Assembly: GCA_019916065.1 (NCBI GenBank)
Contig: CM034239.1
Span: 48,993,812-49,057,811 of the forward strand
DNA length: 64,000 nucleotides
From: Vitellaria paradoxa
Lineage: Eukaryota; Streptophyta; Magnoliopsida; Ericales; Sapotaceae
Direction: 5' to 3'
Positions 1 to 11,881 of the stretch are shown here, piece after piece. The position numbers were made by a program, and so were the translations under genes. The notes under the pieces are model-generated. The model was given only the letters and a program-made list of their open reading frames with translations, searched no databases and had not been told where the DNA came from. Position 1 is the stretch's first letter, and every line of letters begins with the position of its first letter.

Positions 1-881
1 GAGTGAAAAAGGTGGTTCCATACTAGATAATGAGAATTGTTAATCGGACATAATAACGCTCTTATTTTTATCTAAAAAAATAAGAGGTTTAGAAATGAGA
101 AAATGATAGGTCACAATGAAAAAAAAAATGTCCTTACTCTATTTCCTCTTAAAATATGTCAAAAATAACGGACCTAAAAAAATATATATATGTGGGACAT
201 TCTTTAATCCATTCCTTCCTAAAGTAAGCAAGGAATGGCAGGATGAGAAGTGAATCATAGTAGGTGGATGATGGGAAATTAGAACTATTGCTCAAAATCT
301 TAGAAAAGGAAACAACTCTCGCCTTTATTTCCTAACATGAGTAGGTAACAGAATGAAAATAAAAAAATTTAAATACATGTTTTTATCTAAATAAATTAAA
401 AAAAATAATAAAATATAAGGCTTTTATCAACGTATTATTTTCTGAATTTAATTAATTTTAGTTTTTTTTTTTTAAATTCAGTACTTTACTCTTATATTTT
501 TATGGCTATTCTAATTACAAAAGATCTTAAATACATGTCTTTTTATCTGAATAGATTAAATTATACAATAAAATATAAAGCTTTTGTCAATATATTTATT
601 ACTAAATTTAATTAATTTTAAATTCTTAAATTCTATACTTTCTCCTCTTGTTTTCTATGACAACCCAAACTACAAATGGAATTCTAAATCTTTAACAATT
701 TCCTTTTCTCTTAACAATTTTTTGATGCAAATACAATTTAAATGAATTTCAAGATATTGAAATTATAATATGCGAGGGAGGAGGGAGGGAGGGAGAGAGT
801 GATGGATAAATATGAAACAAAATAATAAAAAGAAAGAGAAGAAAAATTAAAAAATAGCTTATTTTTTGAAAAAATTAATTA
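1..881. other. AT-rich intergenic DNA
   Basis: There is no open frame with gene-like composition. The stretch is A/T-rich with poly-A and poly-T runs and a purine-rich GGGAGGA tract near 775-800. I recognise no gene or element. Confidence 0.6.
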
Positions 882-1738
882 ACAGTTTGTTTGGATGGAG
901 TGAAGTGGGCAAAAAATAAGAGAAAAGAGAAAATTTTTGAATCTATCACTTATTTGTGTATTTTTTAAGAAAATAAAAGAAAAGAAATGAAAGAAATTAG
1001 AAGAAAAATGAGTATTAAAATTTTAACACTTTCATCCTCTTAAAAGTATGCGAAAATTGAGAGAAAGAAAAGTTGAATTAATAGAATTTTCAAAGTGACA
1101 TATTTACCCATCAAATAAAAAAAAAAGATAAAGAAAATTACAAATATATCATTAGTACACACATTCTCCCAAAACTAATTCTATCTTTATAGATTTCACA
1201 AAATATTTAATAGTAAAATATTTCATTTTTTCTTAATACAAATATTTCATCATGCATCAATTTTATATTAAAATTTGATTTTTCTTTGGACTTCTTTAAA
1301 ACTCCAAACATTGATAGGAAAAAAATTAATTTTTTTATAATTAATTATTAAAAAGTTAATTTTTCACGTTTGAAAATGAAAAAAAAAAGTTAGTTTCTAG
1401 CTATTAATTTTTAAAAAATAAATAAAATTATATTTTTACATTTTAAACTTCTTTTAAAGAGTAAAGGACAAATATGTCAATAAATAAAAAATGAAAAATA
1501 TAATTTTTTTCTTTTTCCCAAAAAGAAAAAACTAACATAAAAAAAAAACTATTTTTTTCATTCCAAGCTAAGCTTTAGGCTATTTGAGGTGGGTGGGGAT
1601 AAAATACTCATAATCATCTTATTTTTTAAATTGAAGGACATTTTAAGAAAAAACAACTTTAGAAGTATTTTCCACTCCAATATTCCTCCCAACTCTATTC
1701 CATTCTAACTTCTCCTAAGTCCACTCCCAAACAAAGCA
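882..1738. mobile_element. PIF/Harbinger-like MITE, TTA target duplication
   Basis: The left end reads ACAGTTTGTTTGGATGG and the right end CTCCCAAACAAAGCA, which are imperfect inverted repeats. TTA flanks both sides (879-881 and 1739-1741). The roughly 857-base interior is AT-rich and noncoding. Ends with a GTTTGG core and a 3-base TTA/TAA duplication are typical of non-autonomous PIF/Harbinger elements. There is no empty site here to confirm the borders. Confidence 0.5.
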
Positions 1739-1741
1739 TTA

Positions 1742-3272
1742 GGTTCGCCCTCCGAGTCAACTACGACACTCGCAAGTCGCAACTGGTTTTCGCTTCGACA
1801 TAGTGAATTAATGGGACCACGGGTCGGAAGACCGTTCAAATCCAACACCCCTATACAAACTCTTCAGGTACCTTTAAAAATCACATTTTAATGCATTCAA
1901 ATTATGCATAATTTGATTTTGAAATATCAAAAAGATATATATGATTATTTATTTATTTATTTTTTGCCATCTCGAAACAACTTTGTGGAGATCGTATAAT
2001 TTATTGAATAAAAAAATAAACATACCAAGTTTAAAATTTTTAAAAGACGTTTTATTAATTCATTATGTCTTGATAACTAAAGTAATTTGTTGACCGAATA
2101 TGATTAGAGGATTGAAAATGGAAGTTAACAATTTTTTATTATTTTAACTTTAATCATGTGTTTAATTTGTAATATTACATATATATTATATATTTTTTTA
2201 AATGAAAAATATTCGATTCCACATTAAATAGAATGGCATATTTTCTATTCGAAATTATTTTTAATAAAGATTTAATTATTTAAAATTATTGTCCCAAATA
2301 TCAAAAAATAACACTATATAGTATTTTAATAATATTACTTATGTCCTATCATCTAATTTTCCAATCAAATATAGCTTAAAAATAAAGAGTTATTCAGTGA
2401 AAAAAAAAAAATTCTTTAAGAACGATGAAGTATGCGTAGAAAATTACAATTGTAGCGAAGAAATGCAAATTGAGGGGTGATGGGGTCCAAAGAATACCCT
2501 TTTCGTAAGATGCTAAAGCAAACTGTGATGTGAGTGCAGCATATCCTAATATCCATGCAAAGATTCACCCATTCCGATGAAACTGTCCAAGATCGTACCC
2601 CCATCCTTCAATCAAATATATTTTGGCCCAAATACCAACACTGAGAGCCGAACAGACCCACCAGAAATCACGGAGATTTCACAAACTGTCCAAACGACTT
2701 CCCTCGTCCCTAGAAACTCCCCGCTCCGTTTACCGGTCGCCCGTACCAACTTACACGCCTCAAAATAATAATAATATAATAATAATAATAATAAATTTTA
2801 AAAAGTATTCGAGGTTATTACTGTAAATTTCCCTCAATTTGATGCCTGAATCAAATGTCCGGTGAAAATCTTCCCGGAGAATCTTTTGAAAAATAAACAG
2901 AGGCAAGTAAAAAAAAGAGGACCCCATTTTGGCACCCGTAGAGAAATGCTTCTGTGAATTTTTGAATCTTTGTTTTTATTTTTAAACTTTCCTTCCCATT
3001 CTCGACAGCTGAATAGGAGATACACATCGAGCAAAAACAAGATGGAATAAGGGCAAAAAAACGAAGTGATCTTCGTTCCTGTTTCAGTGACAATAGTATT
3101 GTTCCCTAATTTACACCATAGCAGAACACTTATCCAAAACCCCAAGTTCCACTCTTACAAACTGTAGTGTATATACAGTAGGAAAACGATCTAACTTGAA
3201 CGACCAAAGATCTGCTCCAATTTCACCTCGCATAGGAGTTAAAAAAAAAAAAGAAAAGAAGGCATTGAGAGC
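1742..3272. other. Intergenic DNA downstream of the SAUR gene
   Basis: No gene recognised. Two patches are less AT-rich than their surroundings, 1740-1860 and 2570-2760, but carry no recognisable protein. The part next to 3272 should hold the 3' untranslated region and poly(A) site of the minus-strand SAUR gene; TTTATT (AATAAA on the minus strand) occurs near 2975. Confidence 0.5.
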
Positions 3273-3674
3273 CTAAATTACGTCATCGGACAATGAGTTG
3301 AGAAGCTCTTGGACTGACTCGTCGCCCACACGCAAAGCTTCGAGGACACGTTCGAAGACGAGGACGTGGCAAGGAATGTGAAGCACACCTTTCTGCTCGT
3401 ATCCGTACTCTTGAGCCGATTTGTTGAGTAGCTTCACAAAGATCGGGTGATTGACGAGCTCCGCGCTGACAACGAATCGTTCCATCTCTTCGCCGACGTA
3501 CACCGGTAAATGACCCTCCGGTACGGTGCCGGATCGTAGTCTGGAACGGCGGGCCTCGCCGGAACGGATGGACTCAGCCTGGCAGGTACGGGACGGCGAC
3601 TGTGACTCGGATCGGAGGAGGCAGTACTGCGACGAGTCCGCCACTCGAGACAGCCGTCGGATCAGCTTCTTCAT
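3273..3674 (-). CDS. SAUR family (small auxin-up RNA) protein
   Basis: Encodes a 133-residue SAUR protein. In this family members respond rapidly to auxin and many promote cell expansion by inhibiting PP2C.D phosphatases at the plasma membrane. Residues 51-61 read VPEGHLPVYVG, the family signature, followed by RFVVSAELVNHPIFVKLL (67-84), GYEQKGVLHIPCHVLVFE (91-108) and a short acidic tail. The N-terminus, MKKLIRRLSRVADSSQY, is basic and typical of the SAUR40/71/72-type subgroup. I chose the ATG at 3674 because the frame upstream of it (to 3989) translates the CT-rich leader and promoter and has no SAUR similarity. It is intronless, as usual for the family, and has no neighbouring SAUR copy. 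No damage is visible. Family assignment is firm; the subgroup is inferred from the N-terminus. Confidence 0.93.
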   Translation of the reverse strand: MKKLIRRLSRVADSSQYCLLRSESQSPSRTCQAESIRSGEARRSRLRSGTVPEGHLPVYVGEEMERFVVSAELVNHPIFVKLLNKSAQEYGYEQKGVLHIPCHVLVFERVLEALRVGDESVQELLNSLSDDVI

Positions 3675-3892
3675 CGCGTTCTGGACGGAGAAAGAAAGAA
3701 TTTCCAGCAGCGAGTAGGAGCAGAGACTCCGAAAGGGGCGGTTGAAGAGATAAAGAGAGGCGAATGTAGTGCGACGAAAGAGAGAGAGAGATGGGCCGAA
3801 GAGAGAGAGAGCGAGAGAAGAAGTTAGGCGGATGGGGTGCTTGATGAGGGAGAGCGATGTAGGAGTGGGAGAGGGGAGGGGGTATATATTAA

Positions 3893-3905
3893 TAAATATA
3901 TATAG
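3893..3905 (-). promoter_or_regulatory. Probable TATA box of the SAUR gene
   Basis: On the minus strand the sequence reads GCCTATATATATT, about 220 bases upstream of the SAUR ATG. It is followed by a CT-rich leader, seen as GAGAGA runs on the plus strand at 3776-3815. This is position- and motif-based only. Confidence 0.5.
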
Positions 3906-4179
3906 GCAAGCGCAAGCGCGTAAACACAGAAATGTCACATTGCATCCGAAGAGGTACAGGTATGCGTACTTGGCAGGTACCATTATCATTCATTTATTAA
4001 TGGTAATAACAATTATTAAAAAGAATTTTGCAATAACATTTTTGTTTCAATAGATTTATGGAGCGTTTGAAATGATTAAAAAAAAAAAAAAAAAGATGAA
4101 ATGAGATATACTGTAGATTCATAATTTGTGTAATGACATAAAAGGTAAAAGATTTTTTAAAATTATTAATAAATTTCAT

Positions 4180-4677
4180 TTAGGGATGTCAAGTATACTC
4201 GTACCCGGTGGGTACCAGCTTCACCGTCCTGTTCGGAGAATGTATGGGGATATTAGTAGCGGGGATGGGGACCGGTATCGGGATTTGAGGTGTTACCCGA
4301 ACGGGTATAAGGATCGGGACAGGTACGATAATCCCCATCCCACCTTATACTTGCTTCAATATATATTTATTAATATATATATATTTTTTAATTTTTGTTT
4401 AATATATATATATAATATTTTTATTTAATATATATAATATTTATAATAATTGTTAATATTTATTTTATACATATAATATATAATTTATAATGATTAGTAT
4501 ACTTGGCGGTTAAACGGAGACGGGACAGAAAATTCATTACCTAGCGGAGACAAATATGAAAATTTTTTTTTTTTTCAAAATGGGGATGAAAATAAGAATA
4601 AGTAAGAGTATTATTAAACGGGGACAGAGACAAAAAAGATCATATTCACCCAATATCTACCCTGTTAACATCCCTAA
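4180..4677. mobile_element. Short terminal-inverted-repeat element
   Basis: It opens with TTAGGGATGTCAAG and closes with GTTAACATCCCTAA, a near-perfect inverted repeat. The interior is rich in short GGGGAT/GGGTA/CGGGA motifs at both ends around an AT-rich core (4355-4500). No transposase is encoded. Superfamily is not assigned because no clear target-site duplication is visible. Confidence 0.5.
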
Positions 4678-6246
4678 TTTTATCACACCAAACAAGCCAA
4701 GTATGCTAATACTGGGATGGAGAAAATTGAAAGGATTACTTTTAGGAAACCAACTAGAAAAAGCGAGAGGGGGACATTCCAAATATATATAAATAAATAG
4801 CGTATAACTCACAGGAATTGCGACCTGGTTTAATCCGTGCCTGTCTGTTTGCGCTAGAAGTCGCTATTTTTTGGTTGACTTTATTATATTACACCCATAG
4901 CCTTTTTGTTTTGCTAGAATGGAACGAGCGCAGAGAAAAAATAAGATAAATGGAGGGAAATAATAGAAATTGAAGTTAATTTTTTTTATTTAATAGGAAT
5001 AGAAAGAAAAATGGAAGGTAGAATAAATAATATATCTAAAAATAGAATTATACATTTTAAAATATATTTTTTTTGTAATAGATATATATATGGAAATAAT
5101 GAAAAATATTAAGGATAGATTAGAGAAAAAAAAAACTCAATTTAAATTCTTTTACACCCATTCCTTTTCAAATTAGGGATGAAATATAATTGATTAATAA
5201 AGATGAATGTAATTAAATAAGTTACCTCCGTTTACTTCACTTTCTTCCCATTCACCTTATCTCAAGTAATATATATTTTTTCACCTTCTCTTATCTATTT
5301 CCTTTCACTGTTGTTCACCTCCTCCTAAATAAGAACTTGCTATGAAACTGGTTGATATTTTTGTTTATTACATTAATACTAATTACAATATCACACATCA
5401 CCTTAATTTTTTTTCTAACAATTTTTTTTTTTCTGTATGTAGCATTTTTTTTATAAAATGCTATAACAGGTGATCGTCTTACACGGTTACATTGTTGAGA
5501 GAGAGAGAGATAGAGGAGAGAGAGAAAATATGCAAACAAAGTCTGTCTAAATATTTTTTTATGCATTTTAAACATAGATAAATAAAATTATTTACGACCA
5601 ATATATTTTCTTAAAATAAATTACACTTAGTTTTCTATAGTTTATCATCCATCTTATTTCATAACTTGTGTATCAAATTATTTTACTCTATATTTTTTTA
5701 CTTTTAAATCATCTTATTTTGTCAATTCAGTCAATTATGATTAAAAAAATTTGACAAAAGAGCACAAAGTGAGGTTCTAAATTAGATCGGTTAAAGTGAG
5801 ATTCAGATAAAATACACTTCTCTTTTTTTTTAATATGTACTTTGTCACTCAAATTTCTTGGTGTAATTTATAATTTAGAGTTTACTAACATTGTATTTAA
5901 ATAAGAGATTTCACAAACAAAAAACAAAAAAAATAAAAATACACTATAATTATTAATACATCCTCATTTTTTTATTACCTTATGTTTTGCATATATATTT
6001 TTAACATAATCAAATTAGAATAAAATTACATTTATTTATTTCGTTTTACTTTCTTACCCGTTTTCTATTTACTTCGTTTTTTCCCTCAATGAATACAATG
6101 TTTCAAACACACTATAAGAGACACAAAGACTGGGGGAAAAATGGAAAAAAAAAAAAGTGTAAGAGGATAAATATATGTATGTATATATTAATAAAATTTT
6201 TATATATATTAATGTGAAAGCGGTACATTTCAATATTTTGAGAGAC
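4678..6246. other. AT-rich intergenic DNA
   Basis: No gene seen. It contains a GA microsatellite (about 5499-5525) and many A/T runs. Parts of 4920-5250 resemble a decayed MITE, but I could not fix its ends. Confidence 0.5.
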
Positions 6247-6500
6247 GGGCTCCGTTTAGAGTTTCAATTTTTTTCAACAAATTTATCAATTTCTCAACGT
6301 TCTTTAATTTGAAAAAAAAAATTTCTAATTTTTATTAACTTTTTTAAACATTTTCTAGCTTTTATCAATTTTTTTTATTTTTTTAACTTTTATAAAATTT
6401 TACTAAATACATAATTTTTATTAAAAGTGATACATAATAGCACCCAAAAAAAATTATTGATTTTTATTTTTATTTTTTTTTAAGTTTACCAAACACGCCC
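6247..6500. mobile_element. MITE-like element with GGGC...GCCC ends
   Basis: The left end GGGCTCCGTTTAGAG and right end TTTACCAAACACGCCC are imperfect inverted repeats of the GTTTGG type seen throughout this window. The 254-base interior is AT-rich and noncoding. No clear target-site duplication is visible, so the borders are approximate. Confidence 0.45.
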
Positions 6501-6565
6501 TGCATTGCGTTAACAGTTGAATGAAGACGAAGTACTTGTAGAAGGAAATAAAAAGGTTGTGTGAT

Positions 6566-6633
6566 GGAATTAAAGAAGGGGTGGAAACGGAAATTAGGAG
6601 GAATTAAAGAAGGGGTGGAAACGGAATTTAGGA
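6566..6633. repeat. 34-base tandem duplication
   Basis: Two adjacent near-identical units start GGAATTAAAGAAGGGG at 6566 and again at 6600. Only one or two bases differ between them. Confidence 0.8.
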
Positions 6634-6947
6634 TGGGGACAAGCGGTAATTAAGGAGTTTGTTTTTCCGTTTCAACCAACAAATTAAACTGGGAATGAAT
6701 GAACTATTTAACCGCACGACCCCCCCATAAATATGCTTAACCGCTTGCTTTTATTTAATTTCGATTGAAAGTCCAAAACGCCAGTCCCCGGGGGGGTGGC
6801 GGTGAGGTCTTGGATCCAAATCCGAGAACACGTGGGTGCCGGTTTGGAAAGTCCAAATTTTATTAAATTTCGACATTTTTTTTTTTCTGTCATTAGTTGT
6901 AATTTTTGGTACAAATTTTAATAAGTTCTTGACATTTTTTTAACTAA

Positions 6948-7115
6948 TGGGTTAGTTCAATTGATAAAATTTTAGGTCCACTATCTAATAGTCACTAGTT
7001 TGAATCTCCTCAAAACCATTGAAGGGTTTACCCGATCTTAACTTTAGGGTCCCAGGAATTAGTCGAGATGTGTGTAAACTGATTCGGATACTCTCGATTA
7101 TAAAAAAAAAAGTTT
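6948..7115 (+). mobile_element. tRNA-derived SINE-like element
   Basis: GGGTTAGTTCAATTGATAA resembles a degenerate polymerase III A box. AGTTTGAATCTCC, about 50 bases on, resembles a B box. A non-tRNA body and a terminal A-tract (about 7100-7110) follow. I could not define a target-site duplication. Confidence 0.45.
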
Positions 7116-8939
7116 TAACTTTTTTTGGTCATTAATCGTAATTTTTGGTGCGTTTGTTAAAATAAATAATAACTTTTAAGTATTTCTGACAACTTTTAGT
7201 AATTTTTAATAATTTTTTGTGACTTTTAACAAATTTTAGTAATTTTTTATAATTTTTGAATTGAAAAGTTATTACACTAGTGGAGAAAAGTGGTAAAAAT
7301 TAATATTTGCCAAACAGTCTTGAGAAACAAAAGTTAGTAACTTTCTACTAAAACTCATGCCCCCAAACGGCATTTGCTAATGTTTTTGTCATCTATTGTA
7401 TTGTATTTACCAATGTTTTCCTTTTTTTTCTTTTTTTTTTTCAAGTATTAGATATATGTATGTGAGTGTGATTAAAATCTTTGGTCCGTATGGAAGGAAA
7501 AAGAAAAAAGAGAAAAAAATAAAAAAAAATTTAATTTTTATTTACTTGAGGAAAATAATGGTCATTTTATTTTAATTTAAATTTAGAAATTATTAAAAAT
7601 TTTATTAAACATTTAAAAATTATTAAAATTTTATTTATTTAACCAGAAATAAAGAAAAATAAACCAATTTTTTGCTTAAAAAATTATTAAAAAAATTGAC
7701 TGGGGCCGCCTCTTGTATTCCATTAATCCAATCCAACAAGTGTAGGGGTACCCCAAATTGGAAACAAAATAATTACCACTGGCCAACCAGCACATGGGTT
7801 TGGCCCAAGTCCGAGGTGTCCTAGAAATTGTTGTCTTCCCCTTACTTTTTTTTACCCCTATACTTAGGCGTAGGGCTGTGGGGGCAGACTCGTACCCTAT
7901 AGGAGAAAACCAACATCAAAAGTCCACATTTCCCGAAAAAAAAAAAAAAAAAACTAATAAAAAGTTTTTATTATAATTATTTAATAAAATTTGAAACAAA
8001 AAGTTCAATAATACTGTTTGTCAGAGTTACGGGGTTTTGATCAGACGATTAACCCATATTTTAACTGCTTATTACCATCCATCGCCTTTAGATAAGAGAA
8101 AAAAAAAAAATTTTTTTGTGCGCCCAAGTCATTTTTATGATTAAAATTATTATTATTATTTTTTGAATTGTAGGAGAGAAATTTAAAAAATGTTTGATTG
8201 GTTAAAATTAATTATAATTAATTAATTTTTATATATTTTTTATTAAATTTTAATATTTATTATTTTTACATTAAACCTCTAAACTTTTTACAAACTAAAT
8301 ATTTCTTTAGTTGTTGGAACAGCGGAGTTAAGACCAGTCCGGTACTCTGACTAGTTGTGAAAGGGGATCCAGGGTCAATAAATGTCCCCATCATTGACGG
8401 TGGTGATGGAGTGTCGTACAATTACAAGTGGCCCCACAGATGTGGGATTTTGTCCTTCATCAGACCTCAGATTTAGAAATTAGCGGTTGTGGGAAGAGGA
8501 GAGGAAGGTGGTGGAACGGGGAAGGGGTCGTTTTTCTTTATAGAGAAATTTGATTGGTAAAATTTTAGTTAAAAAAATAATAAAAATATATAAATTTAAC
8601 GTAAAATTGATATGTAATAAGATTTAATTAAAAAATATATAAAAAAAATTAATATAAATTAATAAATTTTAATTAATTTTAATTAACCAAACATTTTCCT
8701 AATTTATCCTTTGATTAATTTCTTGACTATGAAAGGAATATGCTTTACGAATCTAGAAAGTACAATTACTCGGACAATAGGAAGCCCAAAAATTAGAACC
8801 ACAGATTTTGTTAAATAAAACTGAAGCTTCGAAATCAACTGAAGCATAAACAACTTTGTTTAGAACACAGATTTAAGTGAAAATGATTTGAGAAAAAGTA
8901 GGATGTCATAATACTTGCATAAATTTAGGTAATATATAT
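7116..8939. other. Intergenic DNA
   Basis: No gene recognised. 7140-7300 contains loosely repeated AACTTTTAGTAATTTT-type motifs, also present at 48130-48330. A less AT-rich patch at 8300-8530 has no recognisable coding content. 8545-8700 has inverted GATTGGT/ACCAAAC ends suggesting an old MITE. Confidence 0.45.
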
Positions 8940-9056
8940 TTAGACTTCGTTTAAAATTCTAAAAATTATTAAAAATTATTCACTTTTTATCTTATTACAC
9001 AAATTACGAATTCACAATTTTATTAAATTTTATCACTTGTCATTCCAAACACCTCC
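8940..9056. mobile_element. Family-X MITE member
   Basis: The element is bounded by GACTTCGTTTAAAATTC and GTCATTCCAAACACCTCC, imperfect inverted repeats. Its core (repeated AAAAATTATT, then TTACACAAATTACGAATT) recurs in the same or inverted orientation near 17700-17850, 26600-26728, 45577-45750, 53345-53490 and 63106-63268. I use 'family X' as a local label only. Confidence 0.5.
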
Positions 9057-9060
9057 TTAA

Positions 9061-10282
9061 TGTACATTTGATTGTTACAAATTACGTGTAACTTTTGTTA
9101 AAATTATTCTTCATGGCAAGTTCTATATTTGATTGGAAAGATTTATTAAAAAAAAAAAAGTGGGAGGAAAAGTCTGAGTCGTTCAAATTTTATTTCATTT
9201 TAGGATAGAAAGTTTTCTTTCAGTGTTTTGCTTGATTATAGAGAAATAAATAAATAAATAATATATTAATCTAAAATTTATTCAAAATTTATTTGAAAAT
9301 AAAGTGGGGATCCACAACTTGAAAAAAATTAAAAAAAGAAAAATACATTTTCCTCTTTTTTTATTTCCCCCTTTTCTCCTCCTCTTGCCTCATTTTCTTC
9401 TCTTTTCCGCTAAACATTGAACAGGAAAAAAAAAGGCACTCTCTTTCCTTTTCCTATTTGCTTTCTTATCAATTTTTTTTCCAAATAAAATGCAAAAAAA
9501 ATTATCTTTTCTCTGATTACTCGTTCTCTCTTCTTCCACTATCCCCCATCCCTCGAAATTAAACAAACATAAAGTTAGAAAATTAAATCGTTTCACATTC
9601 TTTTCCTCTCTTAATCTGATAATTTGAAAAATACATTATAAAAATAGAATTCTCATGTGGTATTATTCTCCTGGGTCATAATTTAGTGTTGATTTGTGAA
9701 TCAAGAAAGTAATTTTTTTAAACTTATTTTTGTTTTATATCAAAATTTCAATTTTTTTTATAATTTTGAAACATATAGTTTTTAGCCATTCATAAATGAA
9801 ATTTTACATAAGGGTACATAATTTTTTATAAATATAAATAACATATTTAAAATTTATCAAATAAAAAAAATTAAATTAATAAAAAATATATAAAACAAAA
9901 ATAAGCTAAAAAAGAAAAACGAAGAAGATGGCTGGGAGAGGGGGAGTTAGAGAAAGGGGGGAGTGGGACCCAGGTGAAACGATGGGACGGGAGGTTGGGG
10001 GCTTTAGGAAAGGTCAAGCGCCGGACATTTCCGTGGCACCGTACTGTCGTACACGGACACCACCGCCCCCAACTCTCTCTCTCTCTCTCTCTCTCTCACT
10101 AACACGCGCTCCAGAAAAGAGAAGACATTAAAATAAAATTGAACAGTCAAATATAAAAAAAGAAAACAAACCCAAAAAAACTGTATGGAAAAGTAAAGAT
10201 GCTCTTTTCTTTTCTATTTTTTCCTTTTTCCTTTTCCGCGTGTACCTTCTTGTCTGTTACGCCCCAAAAGTCACAACCAACA
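9061..10282. other. Intergenic DNA with CT microsatellite
   Basis: No gene recognised. A G-rich patch (9928-10070) ends in a (CT)n tract at about 10072-10098. The frame through it is low complexity and unlikely to be coding. Confidence 0.5.
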
Positions 10283-10287
10283 GTTTT

Positions 10288-10500
10288 AGGGCCAATTTGG
10301 TAACGTTGATATTTATTTTTTTTATATTTACAGATTTTTTAAAATTAATAATAATAATGTATTTGTTAAATTTATTTTTATTTGTACTTTTAAAAAAAAT
10401 AAAAATTTAAACAGAAAATTAAAAAAAAAGTGTTTTCATTATTTTTTTTTATAAACATTTTTGTTAATTTTAGAACTAACAACAAGTGTTGGGCTCGTGG
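10288..10500. mobile_element. MITE-like element at left edge of duplication copy 1
   Basis: It starts GGGCCAATTTGGTAACG and resembles the start and body of the 816-base element at 46126 (a shared run like AAAATAAAAA..TAAACAGAAAA before GTGTTTTCAT). The counterpart in copy 2 begins at 45208. The right end is not defined. Confidence 0.4.
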
Positions 10501-11841
10501 AAATAAATTTTTTTTCCAAAATTTCCCCAAATTAAAAATAACCAATGCATAACAAGTTTTATAATCTGATTAAACAAATGCAACTGAATTAAATTTTGGG
10601 AAACGAATTCGAGCGGTAGTCTGATTTCGTAGGTGCCCTGTAGTCAATAATCATCTATAGTGGCTGAATTGGACAACGTGTATTCCAGTGTTAAAAAGCA
10701 AGTCATGTGACCACTTGCATAGTTGCGTTCCCACACTTTTGTGAAAAAAGATGAAGGAATGATTTCATTCAACCGACAAAAAGTGGAGCACATTGGGCAG
10801 CTCAGTACTGCTCATGCCCCGGTTCCAAAATGGGGTTAAAAAAAAAAAAAATTATGTATGCCTATTTCATCATATAGTTGCATTTATTCATATATTTTAT
10901 GATAACATAAGACTAAAATTATTAATGTCAGAATTCATTTAATATTACTTTTTATTATTGAAAAAATTACTCTCCTCATCTCTCCTTTAAAACTTAGATA
11001 ACCTCAGCTAAATTAATTTGTTTCATCTTTATCTAGCCACTTACGTATCTTTATGTCTTTTTTTTAAAAAAGCACCCATCTCTCTTTTCAAAACCAACTT
11101 TCTATCTAGATGTAAAGCATATAACGGTTCCTTGGCACCTTGCAAGTGGTTGCGTAATACTCCTTTGCAGGTGATCAAAGAAATTAAGTACGGTAGCCAA
11201 TCTACATTCCCAATTTCGTTCCACCCAAAAAAAATATGTATATATATATTTATTTATTTTTATATTCCTTAAACTAAAGTTTGAGATCATTAACATCTCT
11301 AAATTTCAAAAAAATTTCTTTTTGTCCCTCGTAGTTAAAATTAACATGGAGTTGCAATGATCTTAAATTTTTAAGTAAAAGGATAAAAAAATATTAATAA
11401 AAAAAGTAAATAGAATTAAAAGTGTAAATATAAAAAAATAAAATAAAATAAAATAAAATATATACACGAAACATAAATAAATTTTTTTAAGTTATTAAAA
11501 GTCTAAATTATTATTTTTAACAAACTTTTTTAACATTTCACTTTAATATAAGGTACATAAGGTAAATAAATAAATGTATGGTTTTAAATTTGAGGGTGAT
11601 TAAATATGATTTACCTCAAAAAAAAAAAAAAAAAAATTACACAATTCCCCTTAAGCAATGTATGCATAGGATTTGAGTGTTTTGCTAACGTAGTAATTGC
11701 GCAGAAGAGAGGAAAAGAAAAGAAAATGACGGGAGCAGCAATTGTTGGTGGGAGTGTAAATGTGTCTTGCTACCCACAGACAGCTCCATTTGGTATGTGA
11801 GTAATCTTCCACGTACTCTGCAATATATCATGCTCGATCTG

Positions 11842-11881
<40 letters not shown>

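Noticed and set aside
3675..3989. N-terminal extension of the SAUR frame
   Set aside because: The extra 105 codons translate the CT-rich leader and TATA region. SAUR proteins begin at the MKKLIRRLSR methionine.
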